Positions 37,648 through 50,689 of a DNA stretch of 64,000 nt are shown here, one piece after another. A program made the translations under genes and the position numbers. The notes beneath the pieces were generated by a model, which was not told where the DNA came from, ran no database searches, and was given only the letters and a program-made list of their open reading frames with translations. Position 1 is the first letter of the stretch. Every line of letters starts with the position of its first letter. This stretch comes from Cruorifilaria tuberocauda (Eukaryota > Nematoda > Chromadorea > Rhabditida > Onchocercidae). The stretch is from NCBI GenBank assembly GCA_013365365.1, contig JABVXU010000205.1:1-64000 (forward strand), read 5' to 3'.

Positions 37648-40039
37648 TTAATTACTCCAGACAACTTCATAAGTGAAGTGTTGATCAGATACAAGCCATT
37701 TATTGTAGTCTTTCATCCATTCACTGTTGAGAATTGTATGGTAGTTACCACGGATGCGATAATCATCGTTCATCAAGCATAATATTAAAGTACGTGCAGC
37801 ACGTGATAGAAAATCTCCGGAAAAAAACATATCATTTGTTGTTTTTCTATCTTTATCATACGGATCCTGAAAAAGAAGTTCATCGCTTTCTTCAGGAAAA
37901 CCGATTTTATTAATAGTTCATAATTTTAAATATTTCAAATAAAAATATTGACAGAAAACGACAAACATGTGGCCATTTTCCGATAAGCATCGTATAGAGT
38001 AATACACCCATCGAATACCAATCACTAGCATACGCGTCATATGGAAAATGTCTGAATTCAGATTCTCATACTGATAAAATCATTCCCGAATAAAAAGAAT
38101 AATTTTGATTAAAATTACTAGTAAGTAATAAGTGTGTTTACAGTAGTTACAAATTTATTTAGCAATTCTACTTAGATTCAATGAAATGCAAATTTGAAAT
38201 GATTATTTTATCAGTGAGTTAAAGTAATTTCTCTTTTTTGATTATCAAATAAATAATTTTGGACATTTTGCTTTCTAAGAAAAATACAGGTTGACGGTGA
38301 CATTTTGCTTTGTTTCCAAACCAAAAATAGAAATCAAAAATAGATTTGTCGATTTAAAACTAACTTAACAATTTCTGGTGATGAATACGGTTTTGTGCCA
38401 CAAAAAGATTCCGACAGCTCATTCCGGTTGATATAACGAGCAAAACCAAAATCGGTAAGTTTTACATTGCCATTTGAATCCAGAAGCACATTTTCAGCTT
38501 TGATATCACGATGGACAACACCTCGATCATGAAGATAATGAACTGCCTCTGTTAGTTGACGAAATAAACGACAACCATGTGGGAATTCTGATAATGAACT
38601 TCGATTCTCATTAATTATCCAAGGTAATTAAACTCTCATTAATTTATAACAATAAAAGTCAATGTTTATTTCTCTCTATTTTCCATTATTCATTACTTTG
38701 TTATTTTTCAAATACGATATATATACATATATAAGCATTCATGATTAGATGAAATGAATGAATAGAGCAAATTTATTTTAAAAAGTTTGATTACCAGGAA
38801 TTTTTTTATTTTTGAGGATTAGATGTAGCAAAGTTCCGGAGGGATAATATTCACTGATAATAGCAATTTTAGTTGGATGAGGTGCTTGGATTGTTAGCGC
38901 CTAAACTGTGATAAGAGATAGATGAGCTTTCGTTATAATAAAAACTTATCATTTTTATATATGCGATAAATAAACTACCAATTTGACAAATCTTCATCTT
39001 AACAAACTTTTAAACTAAATTTTTAAAGAAAGATATTTCAATCGACAGGTAAGCAAGCAGTTGAAAAGTTTATAGCGAATATGAGAGAAAGTGATATAAC
39101 CTACATGAAATACGATTCATTACTCCTATGCTGGTCAGAAGAAAAATGATTAAAATCAATTTGTAGAAATTATGAATTGAATAATTAATTAGCCATAATA
39201 AGTTGCTATGTCTAATTATGAATTAATTATAAGACTAAATAAAGTTTACTTCATCCTTTTGTAAACTACTAGATATCGATCACAAACATACACGGGCGAT
39301 ATGTGGATGTCGAGCTATTTGGGTAAAGAATAACTCCCGAGGTAAGAATTTTTCAGCAACCGATTTCGGTAATGCGCTTACATTGATCATTTTTATAGCA
39401 ACTAAGCGTTTATAACTGCAAGTAAAGCGTTTCAAGTCCATAAATGAAGATTTTGTCTAATAATCCTTAAAATTATTGATAATGAATTTATCACTATCAC
39501 TAGTTCACTTCTTAACATTTATAATTTTCTGGAAAGAATCGCATAAGATCCATGCGTCAGATAATTGTTAATCACTGATATATCTCAGATGAGTTTGGAT
39601 ATTGCCAGATCAATGCAATTATATTTCTAATACTTTATTAATTCACTAATTATTTCGCTTTTGCTTGTTATTTTTTACTTACTGATAATTATCTCACTCA
39701 GACGATTCATTTAACGCATGGATTAGAATAAGATTTATCGATTAATCAATTTCAAATTATTACTTTAATTGATAAATTCTGGGTAATTCAGAAAGCTATT
39801 TCTAAGATTCTAAGCGAATATATCGAAGACTGATTACAAATGATAAACGCATTATTCAGACCAGTCAGAGAGAGGAAATTAATTGAAATCACAAACAGGC
39901 CTGATCTAACACAGTAAACAGTAGAATGAGAAGTTCGAGCAATCCGCGATTCCACAGACCCATCAATGGAACGCAGAACACTGTCAAGTGCTAACTCCGT
40001 CGACACCGAACTATCTGATAGACCACCGTACTCTGTCAT
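37648..40039 (-). CDS. TSSK-like serine/threonine protein kinase, 6 exons, 299 aa
   Basis: Exons in coding order: 39897-40039, 39292-39415, 38795-38900, 38365-38587, 37967-38051, 37648-37866; they sum to 900 nt and all phases agree. The start is the first in-frame ATG (MTEYGGLSD) after an acceptor-like TTTCATTATAG. The kinase domain spans most of the protein: VAIKMI (ATP-binding Lys), EKFLPRELFF (the FLPRE signature shared with testis-specific kinases), VVHRDIKAEN (catalytic loop), LTDFGFAR, FCGTKPYSSPEI (SPE for APE) and ASDWYSMGVLLYTML. The Gly-rich loop is degenerate (RIARTSHSTVYCV). TSSK kinases act in sperm development. The window contains no likely substrate or partner gene. Closest family inferred from motif similarity. 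Confidence 0.87.
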
Positions 40040-42445
40040 TTCATACAATAGCAATGCGTTATTCTCTGTATTTTTTGATTTATCGATATTGCTATAATGA
40101 AATTTTTCATTCAATTATTAATTTATCAGATATTACTTTACGAATTTACGCTTACTACGATAGTTATGCAAAAAAAGTTAATAATTTGCTAAAGTAAGTT
40201 TGATTGATAACAGCTATCTTAGCGATAGACGGTTATGAGCAGAAATTGAATTTAGACATTTCTAGCAGCTCTTACTTTTTTTAAAATCTTCTTTTCAGTA
40301 TTACAGGTAGCGAAATCGTAGTAGCAATGACATGCATTTTGTGTTTTCTATCTTTAGCTGATATTACTAATATTAAGCAATGATAATATCTTACTTCCAA
40401 AAAATTTATGAACATCCTTTTATTTAATTTATATTTTTATTTAAATTATCAAACAATCAAATAATCGTCAGTATCTTTATGTCTATATAATTAAAATGAA
40501 CACCACGTTTACAATTCTACGATTTGATATTTCTTTTAAATTTTAAAGTTTTAATAATATTAGTTTCATCAAAGTTTGCCTTTAAAGTTTTAATTTTTAT
40601 TTCCAGCAATCTTTAGCAGTATTTCAGCAAATGGAATTTGAAAATTAATATTCCGGAGGTTATCATTCTTTGTTTTATAAAATTCTTCGGCAAACATGGA
40701 AGACAGCTCGAAATCAGCTCCAGAAAAGCATGAACAATTAGTTGCGTGAGGTGAGTCATTTGAAATAGTATATTAGGCGATAAATATTAAAGAACTAATA
40801 ATTTATTGCCACGATTCTATCAACGCGGTGCCAAGTCTGAACCATTTCCGGTAATTTAATGATTTCATTAATTAAAAAAAGAAATGAACGTCTGCATGGT
40901 GATTCAACCTTAGCAAAAATTTAAAAAAGCTTGTTTCCTAATAAATTTCAGTAACTGATTTTCTTTAAAATAAGGTACTAAGAAACAAGGTACTTTTTTT
41001 AATTGTAGCAAGTAATGGTTAACTAATATTGTTGCTACAATAATTTTGTAATTTAGAGTGAAACGAGAAGAAAATCATCTTAACCACTGATTTCAATCAC
41101 TTTTATCTCTGTGATATTATTTTAATTGACCTTGAAATGAAGAAAGAATAAAGAAGGAAAAACCTGAAACAAAGAAATTGATGAAAACGGACGAGGCAAC
41201 AGGTTTATCATTCGTCCATCAATTTCACATACGAAATATCGAACTTCGAATATATCTTATATTTATTTATATTATATATGTCATATTATCATGATAAACG
41301 TTACGCCTTAAATTTTTTAGTAGAAAAAGATCATTTCTTACTTTGATTGAATAGTAATTAAAAGTATTAGTAAGGAAATACAAGTAAATGGAAGAGAAAT
41401 AAGGAATAAGTATGTATGGGATTGATTACAGGAGAAGAAAAATGAAATGGAAAAATATAAATTTGTTGTTTCTTGTAATCTAATAGATCTCTTTGATCAA
41501 TCTTTAAAGTCTAACTTTAATTAAGCAATACTTTTTAGTAAAGTAAAATTATAAATACATATACTTGGAGGAGAAAAGAAGAAACCCACTTGTCTTAACC
41601 TAAAAATAATTATATTTATTTTCTGATATGTAATTACCTGGAGATGTTATATTAAAATCATTGCTTTTCATTATTTCGAAATGCTCGTTAGCTTACTTAT
41701 CATATTTCATGCTATAAGTATGCTTTAATATAAAATTAACTTTGAATGAGAAGTGATAGAAAGGATGATACTGTGATATGTTATCAAATGCTTTAATATC
41801 ATTTCGAAACTGAATAATAGTCATCAAGAAGATAATAGAAAATTCTTATAGAATTTAAGAGAGTAAATTTTATACTTTTATGCGAAAGACATTCGTTAGA
41901 TGATTGTAGGATGAAAATTTCAGGTTTTTTTTTCTTGCGAAATGAATGATTAATGGAAACGAACCGGAAAATGGGGTGGAGGTCGAAAACATTTTAGGGA
42001 AGGCATAGTTAACGAATTCAATGATTAAATTTGATTTTTTTTTCCACCCATGATACCAACATGACAATCATATCAAGTGAACCACTTGATCTTTGCTCAG
42101 TGAAGTGGGGAGTGGTTTGGTCATTGTAAGATGAGATTATAAAATGTTAGGATTGACGAAACTATTGCCGAATTTACTTGTTTTCAACAAATTATCACTA
42201 CAATACTTGAAGCTTCTATTATCTCTTTATCTATCATTTCATGATCACTGCAGATTTCCTTATCAAGCTTCTCTTCTATCATTCATGATAAAAAGGAAAT
42301 GTTATCTAAAGAAGTGTAAGATGTGTTTTTTGATAATGATAATCATCCGGTATAGAGTTATCTCAATGTAGTAATTATGACTGATGTTTAAGATTCAATA
42401 CATTCCATTAACTGAATTAACATAACTTATATTACAGTTGCAGAG
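40040..42445. other. Intergenic, no gene recognised
   Basis: AT-rich sequence between the kinase 5' end and the first peptide-precursor gene. Open frames at 41870-42067 (minus) and 42144-42371 (plus) lack splice or domain support. Promoters of both divergent neighbours are expected here. Confidence 0.4.
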
Positions 42446-43085
42446 ATGTCTACAGTATTACCTGTATTTATCATCGTTATCATTGCGGTTATGGTAGACT
42501 CTCTACCACATCTCAATAATCCTGAAATGACAGATAATATGGATCACCTGTAAGTGATTTCTTTCTTTATATTGAGACTTTCACTTCAAGATTATTGATA
42601 CATTTAATTTCAGATAATTTATTGAATTACTCAAATACTTTGTGCCTAATTCCTCTAATATTTTACTTTTTGCTTCATTATACTTTTTTTATTTCTCAAA
42701 TTCTGCTGTCTATCATATTTGCTTCTGAATTAGTTTAAATTTCTTATTTTAGAAATTTAAATTTGCGAAATTAATAGTAAATATTTCAATGCTTTCCACA
42801 TTTTAGATTTAGTTTGATTTGAAAATAATTATCTATCATTGTTTTTCATTTTATTTAATTAGACTATATCTATTATATGAAAATATATATTTCAGGAGAA
42901 GAGTGAAAAGACAATGGGGTTGGGGTTGGTCTCCATACTCATCATATAAAATCAAAACACCTTTTTTCAAATTTAAAATCAAAAGACCGAATTTTGGTTC
43001 TCCGTTTGGTTATGGTCATCCATACGGTGGCGGATTTGGACATTTCGGACATATGCCATACTTTGGAGGATATGGCTGGATTTAG
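42446..43085 (+). CDS. Small secreted precursor with furin-type site, paralogue 1, 97 aa
   Basis: Exons 42446-42549 and 42896-43085 join in phase 2 (CT|G). The start ATG lies a few bases after an acceptor-like ATTACAG/TTGCAG, suitable for cis- or trans-splicing. Residues 1 to about 20 form a signal peptide (VLPVFIIVIIAVMVDS) and are followed by an acidic propeptide (NNPEMTDNMDH). A basic LRRVKR site falls at the exon junction. The predicted mature chain of about 56 residues starts QWGWGWSPYSS, continues with YKIKTPFFKFKIK and ends in a Gly/His/Tyr-rich tail. The first exon has exactly the same length (104 nt) as that of the downstream paralogue. The QWG-type mature start recalls Gly/Tyr-rich nematode NLP/CNC-type peptides, but the KTP core does not fit them. 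Function unknown. Confidence 0.8.
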
Positions 43086-44353
43086 TCCAATTATGACACA
43101 TTCCAAATTAATTAATTTGATAATAATAATCTTTGGAATTAAAAAGTATTAAAAATATAATACAGTAAATTATGCGACGATTGATTGTAATATTAATACA
43201 ATCTAAAATATATAATTGTTTTCAAATAATTGTACTCGATTCATATTAAGCATTACATGGCTATTTTATCATTAAATTGTAATCTGAAAGATTTCTGTTC
43301 TATAATTCTTTCCGATCATCAGCAGTTATAGTGGTAACAAAACATTTCAAGGAATTTCATAACTTTATTGATTTCATTTCAATATCTATCCTAACACTTC
43401 TCTGTTATTATTGTTTTTGTTTCGTTTTCTCTTTAGGTTAATTCAACGTATTCTTCTCTATCACTACCATAATATTTATTCTATTTCAATGATTCCTCAC
43501 GTCAATGTTAAGTCATTAATGATAAAGGAAACCAAAGATCAGGCTGTAAGTATGGACAGGAATGAAATGATTAAGAAACAAGAAATTATAGACTTACTCT
43601 TGAAATCGTAAATAAAATTAGCGATGAAAAATGATGCTTGCTGAAAGTGATAAAGTTTGGAATCATTGATCTATTGGAATATGATCAATCATTAAGGAGA
43701 TTATTGATCAATTAGGAAACCATTGACTAATTAGGGAATTCTTCATAAGCATTTTTATTCAACCATCCAATCCATGCATTGATTATATCAGTTATCATTC
43801 ATTCATTTTATTTCAGTATAATTGAATGAAAAGCAATCATTTACGAAATGTGAAAATTGAAAAAGAAAATTCTTTTTAGGCTGACGGATTGATTAGTTTC
43901 AAATTATGTTTGCTGAATCTGTTATGATATTAATTGTTTTGTTTTGTTTTATGATTATGAAAATCGGAGCAATAAACATATTCGAACGTCAAGATCACAA
44001 TTTGATAAAGTATGTGGTAATCAATTCCTAGAATTCATTCTTTCTTCTCGTTAAATGCGAGGTATTTTCAGGATTTTCAGGATTTCTGAAAGTACCAAAT
44101 TATTTCAGCTTGCACTATTTTAATTGTTTTTATTGTAAATTTAGTTATCAGAAAAAGAGATTTCAAAATAATCATTTTGTGATTCAGTATTCATTTATGG
44201 TTTGCAGAAGTCACTAAAAGCTTTTTATTAATTTCTCATTGTATCCACAAATTAATTTCATACTTAATTAGGCATGTTTTCAGATAATGAAATGAGAGAA
44301 AGTAATACTTCTAATCAAGCAATCAAGATTAAATTCAATTTATTTTTCAGATA
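43086..44353. other. Spacer between the two peptide-precursor genes
   Basis: Contains the 3' UTR of the first precursor gene and the promoter of the second. An open frame at 43411-43611 (plus) follows a TTTAG acceptor-like site and is Met/Lys-rich at its end, but lacks the RVKR and KTP features and is not called as a third paralogue. Confidence 0.4.
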
Positions 44354-44885
44354 ATGTTAAAAGAATTGTATTTAACATTTCTTATCTGTGCAGTATGCTT
44401 TGCTGTGCCAATAGCTAACTTACACTCAATGGAAGATAATAATAATGAAATGGATAAGTATGTCTTTTTCTAACTCTTTATCCTTTACCATCTTCACTTT
44501 TAATTTCCTTCTCACCTTTGAACCTAAATCTTGTTACGGTATAGCAGGTATACAAAATATTGTATATGTGAGTGAGGAAAGTGGAAACTGATTAGTCAAT
44601 AATAATTTAGCATTACCATAAAAATTTCGCATAAATCGAGAATTAAAATTTTAAGATATTTACAAAAATTTCAGCATTCGAGTGAAACGTTTTGGTTATC
44701 CTGGTGACTTTGGTATGGGTAATGCACCATACATATACAAATTCAAAACTCCGAATTACAAGGTCAAAATTAAAAGTGCTGGCAATAGGTTTCCGATGTA
44801 TGGTGTCAACGGTTTTCCTGGTATGCCACCACCACCACCAGGATTTTTGAACCCTTATCCTTATCACTTCGGATGGCAAGGATAG
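44354..44885 (+). CDS. Small secreted precursor with furin-type site, paralogue 2, 104 aa
   Basis: Exons 44354-44457 (104 nt) and 44675-44885 join in phase 2 (AA|C). Residues 1 to about 20 form a signal peptide (LYLTFLICAVCFAVPIA) followed by an acidic propeptide (SMEDNNNEMD). An IRVKR site falls at the same place, right after the exon junction. The predicted mature chain of about 64 residues begins FGYPGDFGMG, then has YKFKTPNYKVKIK aligned with the core of the upstream gene, and a Pro/Gly/Tyr-rich tail with five consecutive prolines. Shared gene structure, processing site and core motif show tandem duplication followed by divergence of the tail. Likely secreted and proteolytically activated; the activity is not predictable from sequence. 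Confidence 0.8.
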
Positions 44886-46473
44886 ATAAATATGCTGTTC
44901 TTTTCGATAAACAAGATACTGTATATGATTAGTTTTTCTGCTATGTTTATATCAATTCTTTCTTTCATTATTTGGTAATTATATAAATAAAAAATTATTT
45001 TAAATGTAACGAAATAGGAATTAATGTTTGAAATCTGCTAAAGGATCATGAAAAGAAGAAAAAAGCCTATGATCATGATTTTTATTAACAAATCAATATG
45101 TTGCAGAGTTAAAGAAAAAGAAAATTTGAAAAAACAAATAAATAAGAGAGAAATTTAAGAATAAGCAATCGGTTTTTTTTAACAACTTTTTCAAACAATC
45201 CAAGCAGTTATTGAATCTGAATTAATTACATTAAACATTGATAATGAATTGAACTGGAGAGGAGGATGTCCTGATGCTAACGGAAATGCAACTGATCTAA
45301 AATCAATCAGTTGAGAGATAGAACTTTCAATGTACTGATTTTGCCATTTATTATCTTCATTATTTCAATATGAGAATTTATGAATTTCATAATTTCATCG
45401 GTGAAATATCCACTTTAAAGCATAATAAACTTTTTTCCAACAATATTTTTATTGCTGGAAAGTTATAAATAGGAATTGATTTGATTTTTAAGAGTTTAAA
45501 AGAAGTAAAATTTTGATTTTTAAGAGTTTAAAAGAAGTAAAATTATGTAAACGAAGCAATTTATCTAATTTAGTCTTTAGATTGAAAACATGGAATTGAT
45601 CTTTGATATTAAAAATTTTCTAAGTATTCTCCAGCAATAAAATAATAAAGTAACGGAAAATGAAGTAATAAAAAAAGTGATAAAGTAATAATAAGAAAGT
45701 AATAAGAACAAAAAAGAACTTAAAAAATGATAAATATATTTAGACGTCTAATAAGGACTGAAATACAATTAGTTTAAAGAATTACGATATCACAAAGATA
45801 TTCAATTATAGATACGTAACTTCAAAACGATTCAAAGCTTAAGTTCAAAATGAAATCGAAATAATTTCAATAAGAAGTCAAATTCAATTGAACTACCGTA
45901 TTTCTGAATATTTCTAAAAACTTTTTAATGGCACTTTGAATTGTAAAAACAATGATATTAATAAATTATTGAATTTGAATTGAATTAACTGAGTAAGGAG
46001 TTGGCTTAATACCATAACCATTTTGACATTCTTTTTTTACCCTTTCATAAACGATAATCTGAAATTTACCTTTTTTATTGCTTTTTTAATTAAATTAATT
46101 AATGAAGAAAAGACAAAAAGAACTGGGTTTAACAGGATATGATAGGGATGAAGGAGAAATACATTGAGGAATTAAAAAAAACGTCTCTGATAAACTTTGA
46201 TAACCACCTTCTGAACTAAAATTGAAATATATCTATCATATCATCTCAGAAAATTCATAGCAAAAAATGATATTTCAAAGTTAATCTCATCTTCTCTTAA
46301 TTTTCTGTCAGATGAAGTAAAAATCACGCTGTTCGTTAATCTTTTTAAGTTAAAATAAAAACGATAAAGATTAACTGTAAAGACATAGTACAGCTATAGT
46401 TCAGTTTAGTATTAAATTGCTATCCGATTTCAATTTAATAATAATTTTATAAGTTAAGAATTGAAAGTGTTAC
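44886..46473. other. Intergenic plus unresolved 3' end of the membrane-protein gene
   Basis: The minus-strand gene ending (so far) at 46474 needs at least one more exon here, since its last recognised exon ends in a GT donor. A frame near 45980-46050 (minus) is open and ends in TAA but has a poor acceptor, so it is not called. Confidence 0.35.
45481..45544. repeat. Two perfect tandem copies of a 32-bp unit
   Basis: The unit beginning TTGATTTTTAAGAGTTTAAA occupies 45481-45512 and is repeated identically at 45513-45544. Non-coding. Confidence 0.95.
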
Positions 46474-48014
46474 CTCATCATCGGTATCATTGCGTGTGCT
46501 AAAAGCTTTATTAATTTCGGTAACACAAAAGTGCACATTGCTAAATTGTCGCAATTCAAAAATCTTCATTAGACGACGAAAAACGATAAATTCGAACGAT
46601 TTTTCGAGCGCCATCATCAATAAGACAATAGACTGTAACGGTGAAATATCCCAGTATTCTTGACACTCTGATAAAGCAATTCCTTTAATTAAAGATTTTT
46701 TATTATCACCTGTCCAATAATATTATCAAAAATGAGGAGAAGAAAAGTAATAGTAATACCTGAAAGTTTTTTCGAGAATATATAAGATGAATAATTTTAT
46801 ATGAAAAATATTAATAATTAGTTTAAAAAACAAAAAGAGAAAATATATATTAAATTTTTGATAAATAGAAATGTTCCCATTCAGAGACAAAAGTTATCAG
46901 TAAAATACTGATATATCAGTGAGGGAATTTCAATATCTTTTCAATAGAATGATAAAGAATATGTTGAATAGCAATTATTTATACGTTCTGGTAAATTCAA
47001 AAGAAAAAAATGAGAAATGAACCGTGAGGTGTAAAGAGAAGGTGGAAATTGTTGGAATGAGAGCAAAAGAATTTATTTAATAGTGTGAAAATCCATGCCG
47101 ATAGTAAAATTATGACGAATGCCACCTGAAACTGTTAAGAACTAAATTATCAATAATTAAAATTACTATAATATAAGAAGGGATCTAATAAGAGACATAT
47201 TACTCTCTCCTAAAATAGTAAATGATCACCGTCAAAGCACAAATGGCTTTTCGAAAAGACATTTCAAAAAAATTTATTTTTTAATAAATAGAAAAAATAA
47301 ATAAATCTTATCGATACTTTATTGCTTTCTAATTAAGGCTACCAAAAAGTTTCTGTTCAGCTATTTGATTATTCTATTATGGCTTTGTTTAGCAAGGCAA
47401 TTACTGAACTTTCTCAAAAACTTCAGAATAAATGTTTGAAACATTGGAAAAATTGATCGTTTCAGGTTTTAGAAAATAAATATATTAGAAAAAGTTTCTA
47501 TATGACTTTTATCTTACCAATTAAAAATTATTATCTAAAATTATTAAACTGTTGAATGAGACGAACCGTAGTGACAAGAATTGGATACACCATGATATTA
47601 TTGCTATCTTTAAGCGCAAACACGACACAAATAAATGATATGATATACAAAAAGGTGAAGAAGGAATATTTCAATGCATAATCAGCGAATCGTGGTACCA
47701 GAATTAGAATTATCAGGAATGTTATCAGATTACCAGTTATTAACAACCATCCAACTAACTGCAATTGAGTCTAATTGATCAAATTTGACTAGGAATCAGA
47801 TTCATCAGTATTCTGAATTATTCTTACTCTCTTCTCTTTAACTAACTTTTCTTGCCTGTTATCGCATATTATCTTTTTTATCACATACATGATTAAATTG
47901 TTTTATTTTTGATTCAAATTCAGTATTGAAACCAACCTTGAGATTTTTAATTGAATCCGCCGATAATGTTGCAAATTCAATTGCTTCATTTTGCTTTGAT
48001 AATGGTGCGACCAT
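46474..48014 (-). CDS. Small multi-pass membrane protein, C-terminus unresolved
   Basis: Recognised exons in coding order: 47937-48014 (starts MVAPLSKQNEAIEF), about 47563-47758, and 46474-46667. The second exon is almost entirely hydrophobic, with three probable membrane segments (LVGWLLITGNLITFLIILIL, FFTFLYIISFICVVFAL, IMVYPILVTTV). The third begins QEYWDISPLQSIVLLMM, adds a fourth hydrophobic stretch and ends with a polar tail (FSTRNDTDDE) before a GT donor. The exact end of the second exon is uncertain (ACG|GTTCGT or GTTC|GTCTCA). The layout resembles small four-TM proteins of the LAPTM/MARVEL kind, but no signature confirms a family. Reported as a likely nematode-type membrane protein of unknown function. 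Confidence 0.6.
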
Positions 48015-50688
48015 TACTTTTTGAATAGCCTAATCTTCCACCTAAAATCTTAATTTTATCATGAACTCATTCTCGCGTTTGGGTAACCGATTTTTTGATA
48101 TGAGAAAGAATTCCGTGCTTCTAACAACCATATTTATTAAGAAAATTCATCTTCTCTTTTCTTCACCTAGCTTCATTCTTTGAAACATTCAAAAAACTTC
48201 GTCCTTAAGTTACTGATTTTAAAGGTACGAGGATCTTTTTGAAATTTCTGATGAATCTCACTAATCTTCCATATAACTAGCAATTAGCAATTGAAAGAAA
48301 TTGAACTCATATTGAATCAATTTTAAAATAACTTATGTGACCTGTTAAGGATGACGAAATGACTGATTAAATAAAGCGGTAAAATTTTATAGTCAAATAC
48401 AAAACGGATAATTTCAATAAATTAGGACATCAAAGAACGCGGAACTGATCAATCAAATGTAAAAAAAGAAGAGAAGAGATCTATGGATGAAAATTTAGGA
48501 GATTGATCAAATGAATCTCGAATTGAACATCTTTATATCCAATTTTGCTTTCACAGCTGCTTGATAGTGCAATCATCAAATTTCGTTTAATTTCTTCTTC
48601 AATCGATTTTCATTCTCCGTAAACAGTCCGTTATCTCGATTAAATTTCGAAATTTAATGATAATAGGAAATTTTACTTGTAAAAAAAATTAATAACTAAT
48701 TGTCTCAAAAAAGTTATCATAAGTAATGAACACAAGTAATGCTTAATTAATCATATGATATAATAATTATAATTAAAAAGTAAAAGCTATAAGAAAGGCA
48801 AAATTACTACTAGCACTACATCATCATTATCAATTTTATTCGAATCTTCCCCTATTTAAACTTTCACATGAAAAATGTACAAGCATGTTATCATTAAACT
48901 GTATTTTTCGATTTATATCCGTATCATTCAGCATTTCATTTTCATAAATTGTTTACAATATCAAGAAAGAAAGGAATTCCAATAGCAGTTTGATGAGGAT
49001 AGCAAATATTTATTGCTAAGACATTACATAAAAGTTGCTTACACTGAAATGTTCCTTTTACGAATGACAAAATAGCAGAAATTTAAGCAAATGTACACCA
49101 AATCAAAATAACAATAAAATTTTGCCCTTATAAAAATGGAAAAAGGTAAAGCTATGGAGTTTCAGAAATTTCAGGAAGAGATACGTCAATTTTTCCTGTT
49201 TGTTTAAATTTTATTTTATGTTTGTACCGACTTAAATGATAGATAGAATGTTAATATTTACTTCTGATTTATCTTGCAAGAAATTCTGAAATTTTCACTT
49301 TCCAAATTTCTTAATAGAAAAGAAAAACGCTACACAATAATACAGAACCATGATTTGTAATGCTTACTAGCTAAGAATTATAAATGTTTTCGAATAAAAG
49401 AATCAGCTAAAAAATTGAACACATTTATATAATTATCGATTACTTTTTTCGATATATTTCATTATCATACTTCTTATCCTCAAGGAATGGATGGGATGGA
49501 TATGTTAATATGTAATTTTATTCATTATGAATAAAATTTTTAAGCACTTTTCAAGAGATCCTGATATTCTTCATGCAAAACTATTTTGTAGTATTTAAAT
49601 GTAATTCAGCATTGATAATGCTGTCTTCTTGAATGTTCTGCCCGTTTTTCAAGTAAAATAAATTAAAATTAATTATAAATTATATAATATAGCATGTTAC
49701 ATGATACTTTAATTAATTAAGACAGTTAATGTTAATAAATAAAGTACCTCATCTTGAACTCTAACTTATGGAGTTGCATTCAATTCCTACAGAACCAATA
49801 TGAAAATCTCAAAAAATTTATTGAGAGAACCGAAGAAAGCTAATAATGCTTAAGATATGATCAATTTAAATTACAAAAGGGTTTATTTGAAATATCACAT
49901 GCATAAATCAAACAACAGATCGGCTATAAACTATATGGCAAAGGTAGAGAAGGGAAAAAAATCTAAGTCTGTTTAGCGCTGCTTTTTTGGATTCCAAATT
50001 TATTCCCACTTGTCGGAAGGGTAGTAAAGATAAATTCAAAGGAAATTAAAATTCAAAAAGCTTTCTCAGCTGTAATATTTGGTTTATGTTCAGAGGAACC
50101 ATTTGAATTCCCATGAAAAGCAAAAATGTGTCGTTTATGCTTTTTCTCTCATATATCTGAAATGAATGTCTTTTTTTGTATATCTGAAATGAATTCATAC
50201 TTCAAAATGAATAACTCTTTTGATATTTGGAAATGAAGCTAACATTAACTGTTAACTGCCACGTGTATGTTTTTAATTAATTGATGACATAAAGCAGTTG
50301 TAAAATCGTGAATGAACAACAGATATCACTCGAATAATTTAACAGTTATTAACGGTTTCTAAGTCGAAATCACTTCTGTTGTTGCATGCATTGAAACCGC
50401 TATGCATCATTCTCTGATCGTAGCTAATTTAGTATAAATTCTCAAAATATGATTAAATTAAAAAGTTGTAGTGAATTTTCTCAATAAAAATTATCTTAAT
50501 ACCTTAGATTTTAAAGATTTTTTTTTGATTCCAACATGGATCGATTCAAACTCACAACTTTTTTAAAGGAAAGTGAAAGCATAGAGAATTTCTTTTGAAA
50601 ATCCATTATAATTTAATCAAATACTAAATCAGAATGTTCCTAAAAATTCAAGACTGTAAATGGTTAATTCAAAACATGATTTTTATTT
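48015..50688. other. Intergenic, no gene recognised
   Basis: AT-rich DNA 5' of the membrane-protein gene. No open frame, repeat array or RNA gene could be supported. Confidence 0.4.
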
Positions 50689-50689
50689 T

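Noticed and set aside
43411..43611. Open frame between the two peptide-precursor genes as a possible third paralogue
   Set aside because: No signal peptide in a phase-compatible first exon, no RVKR site and no K-T-P core.
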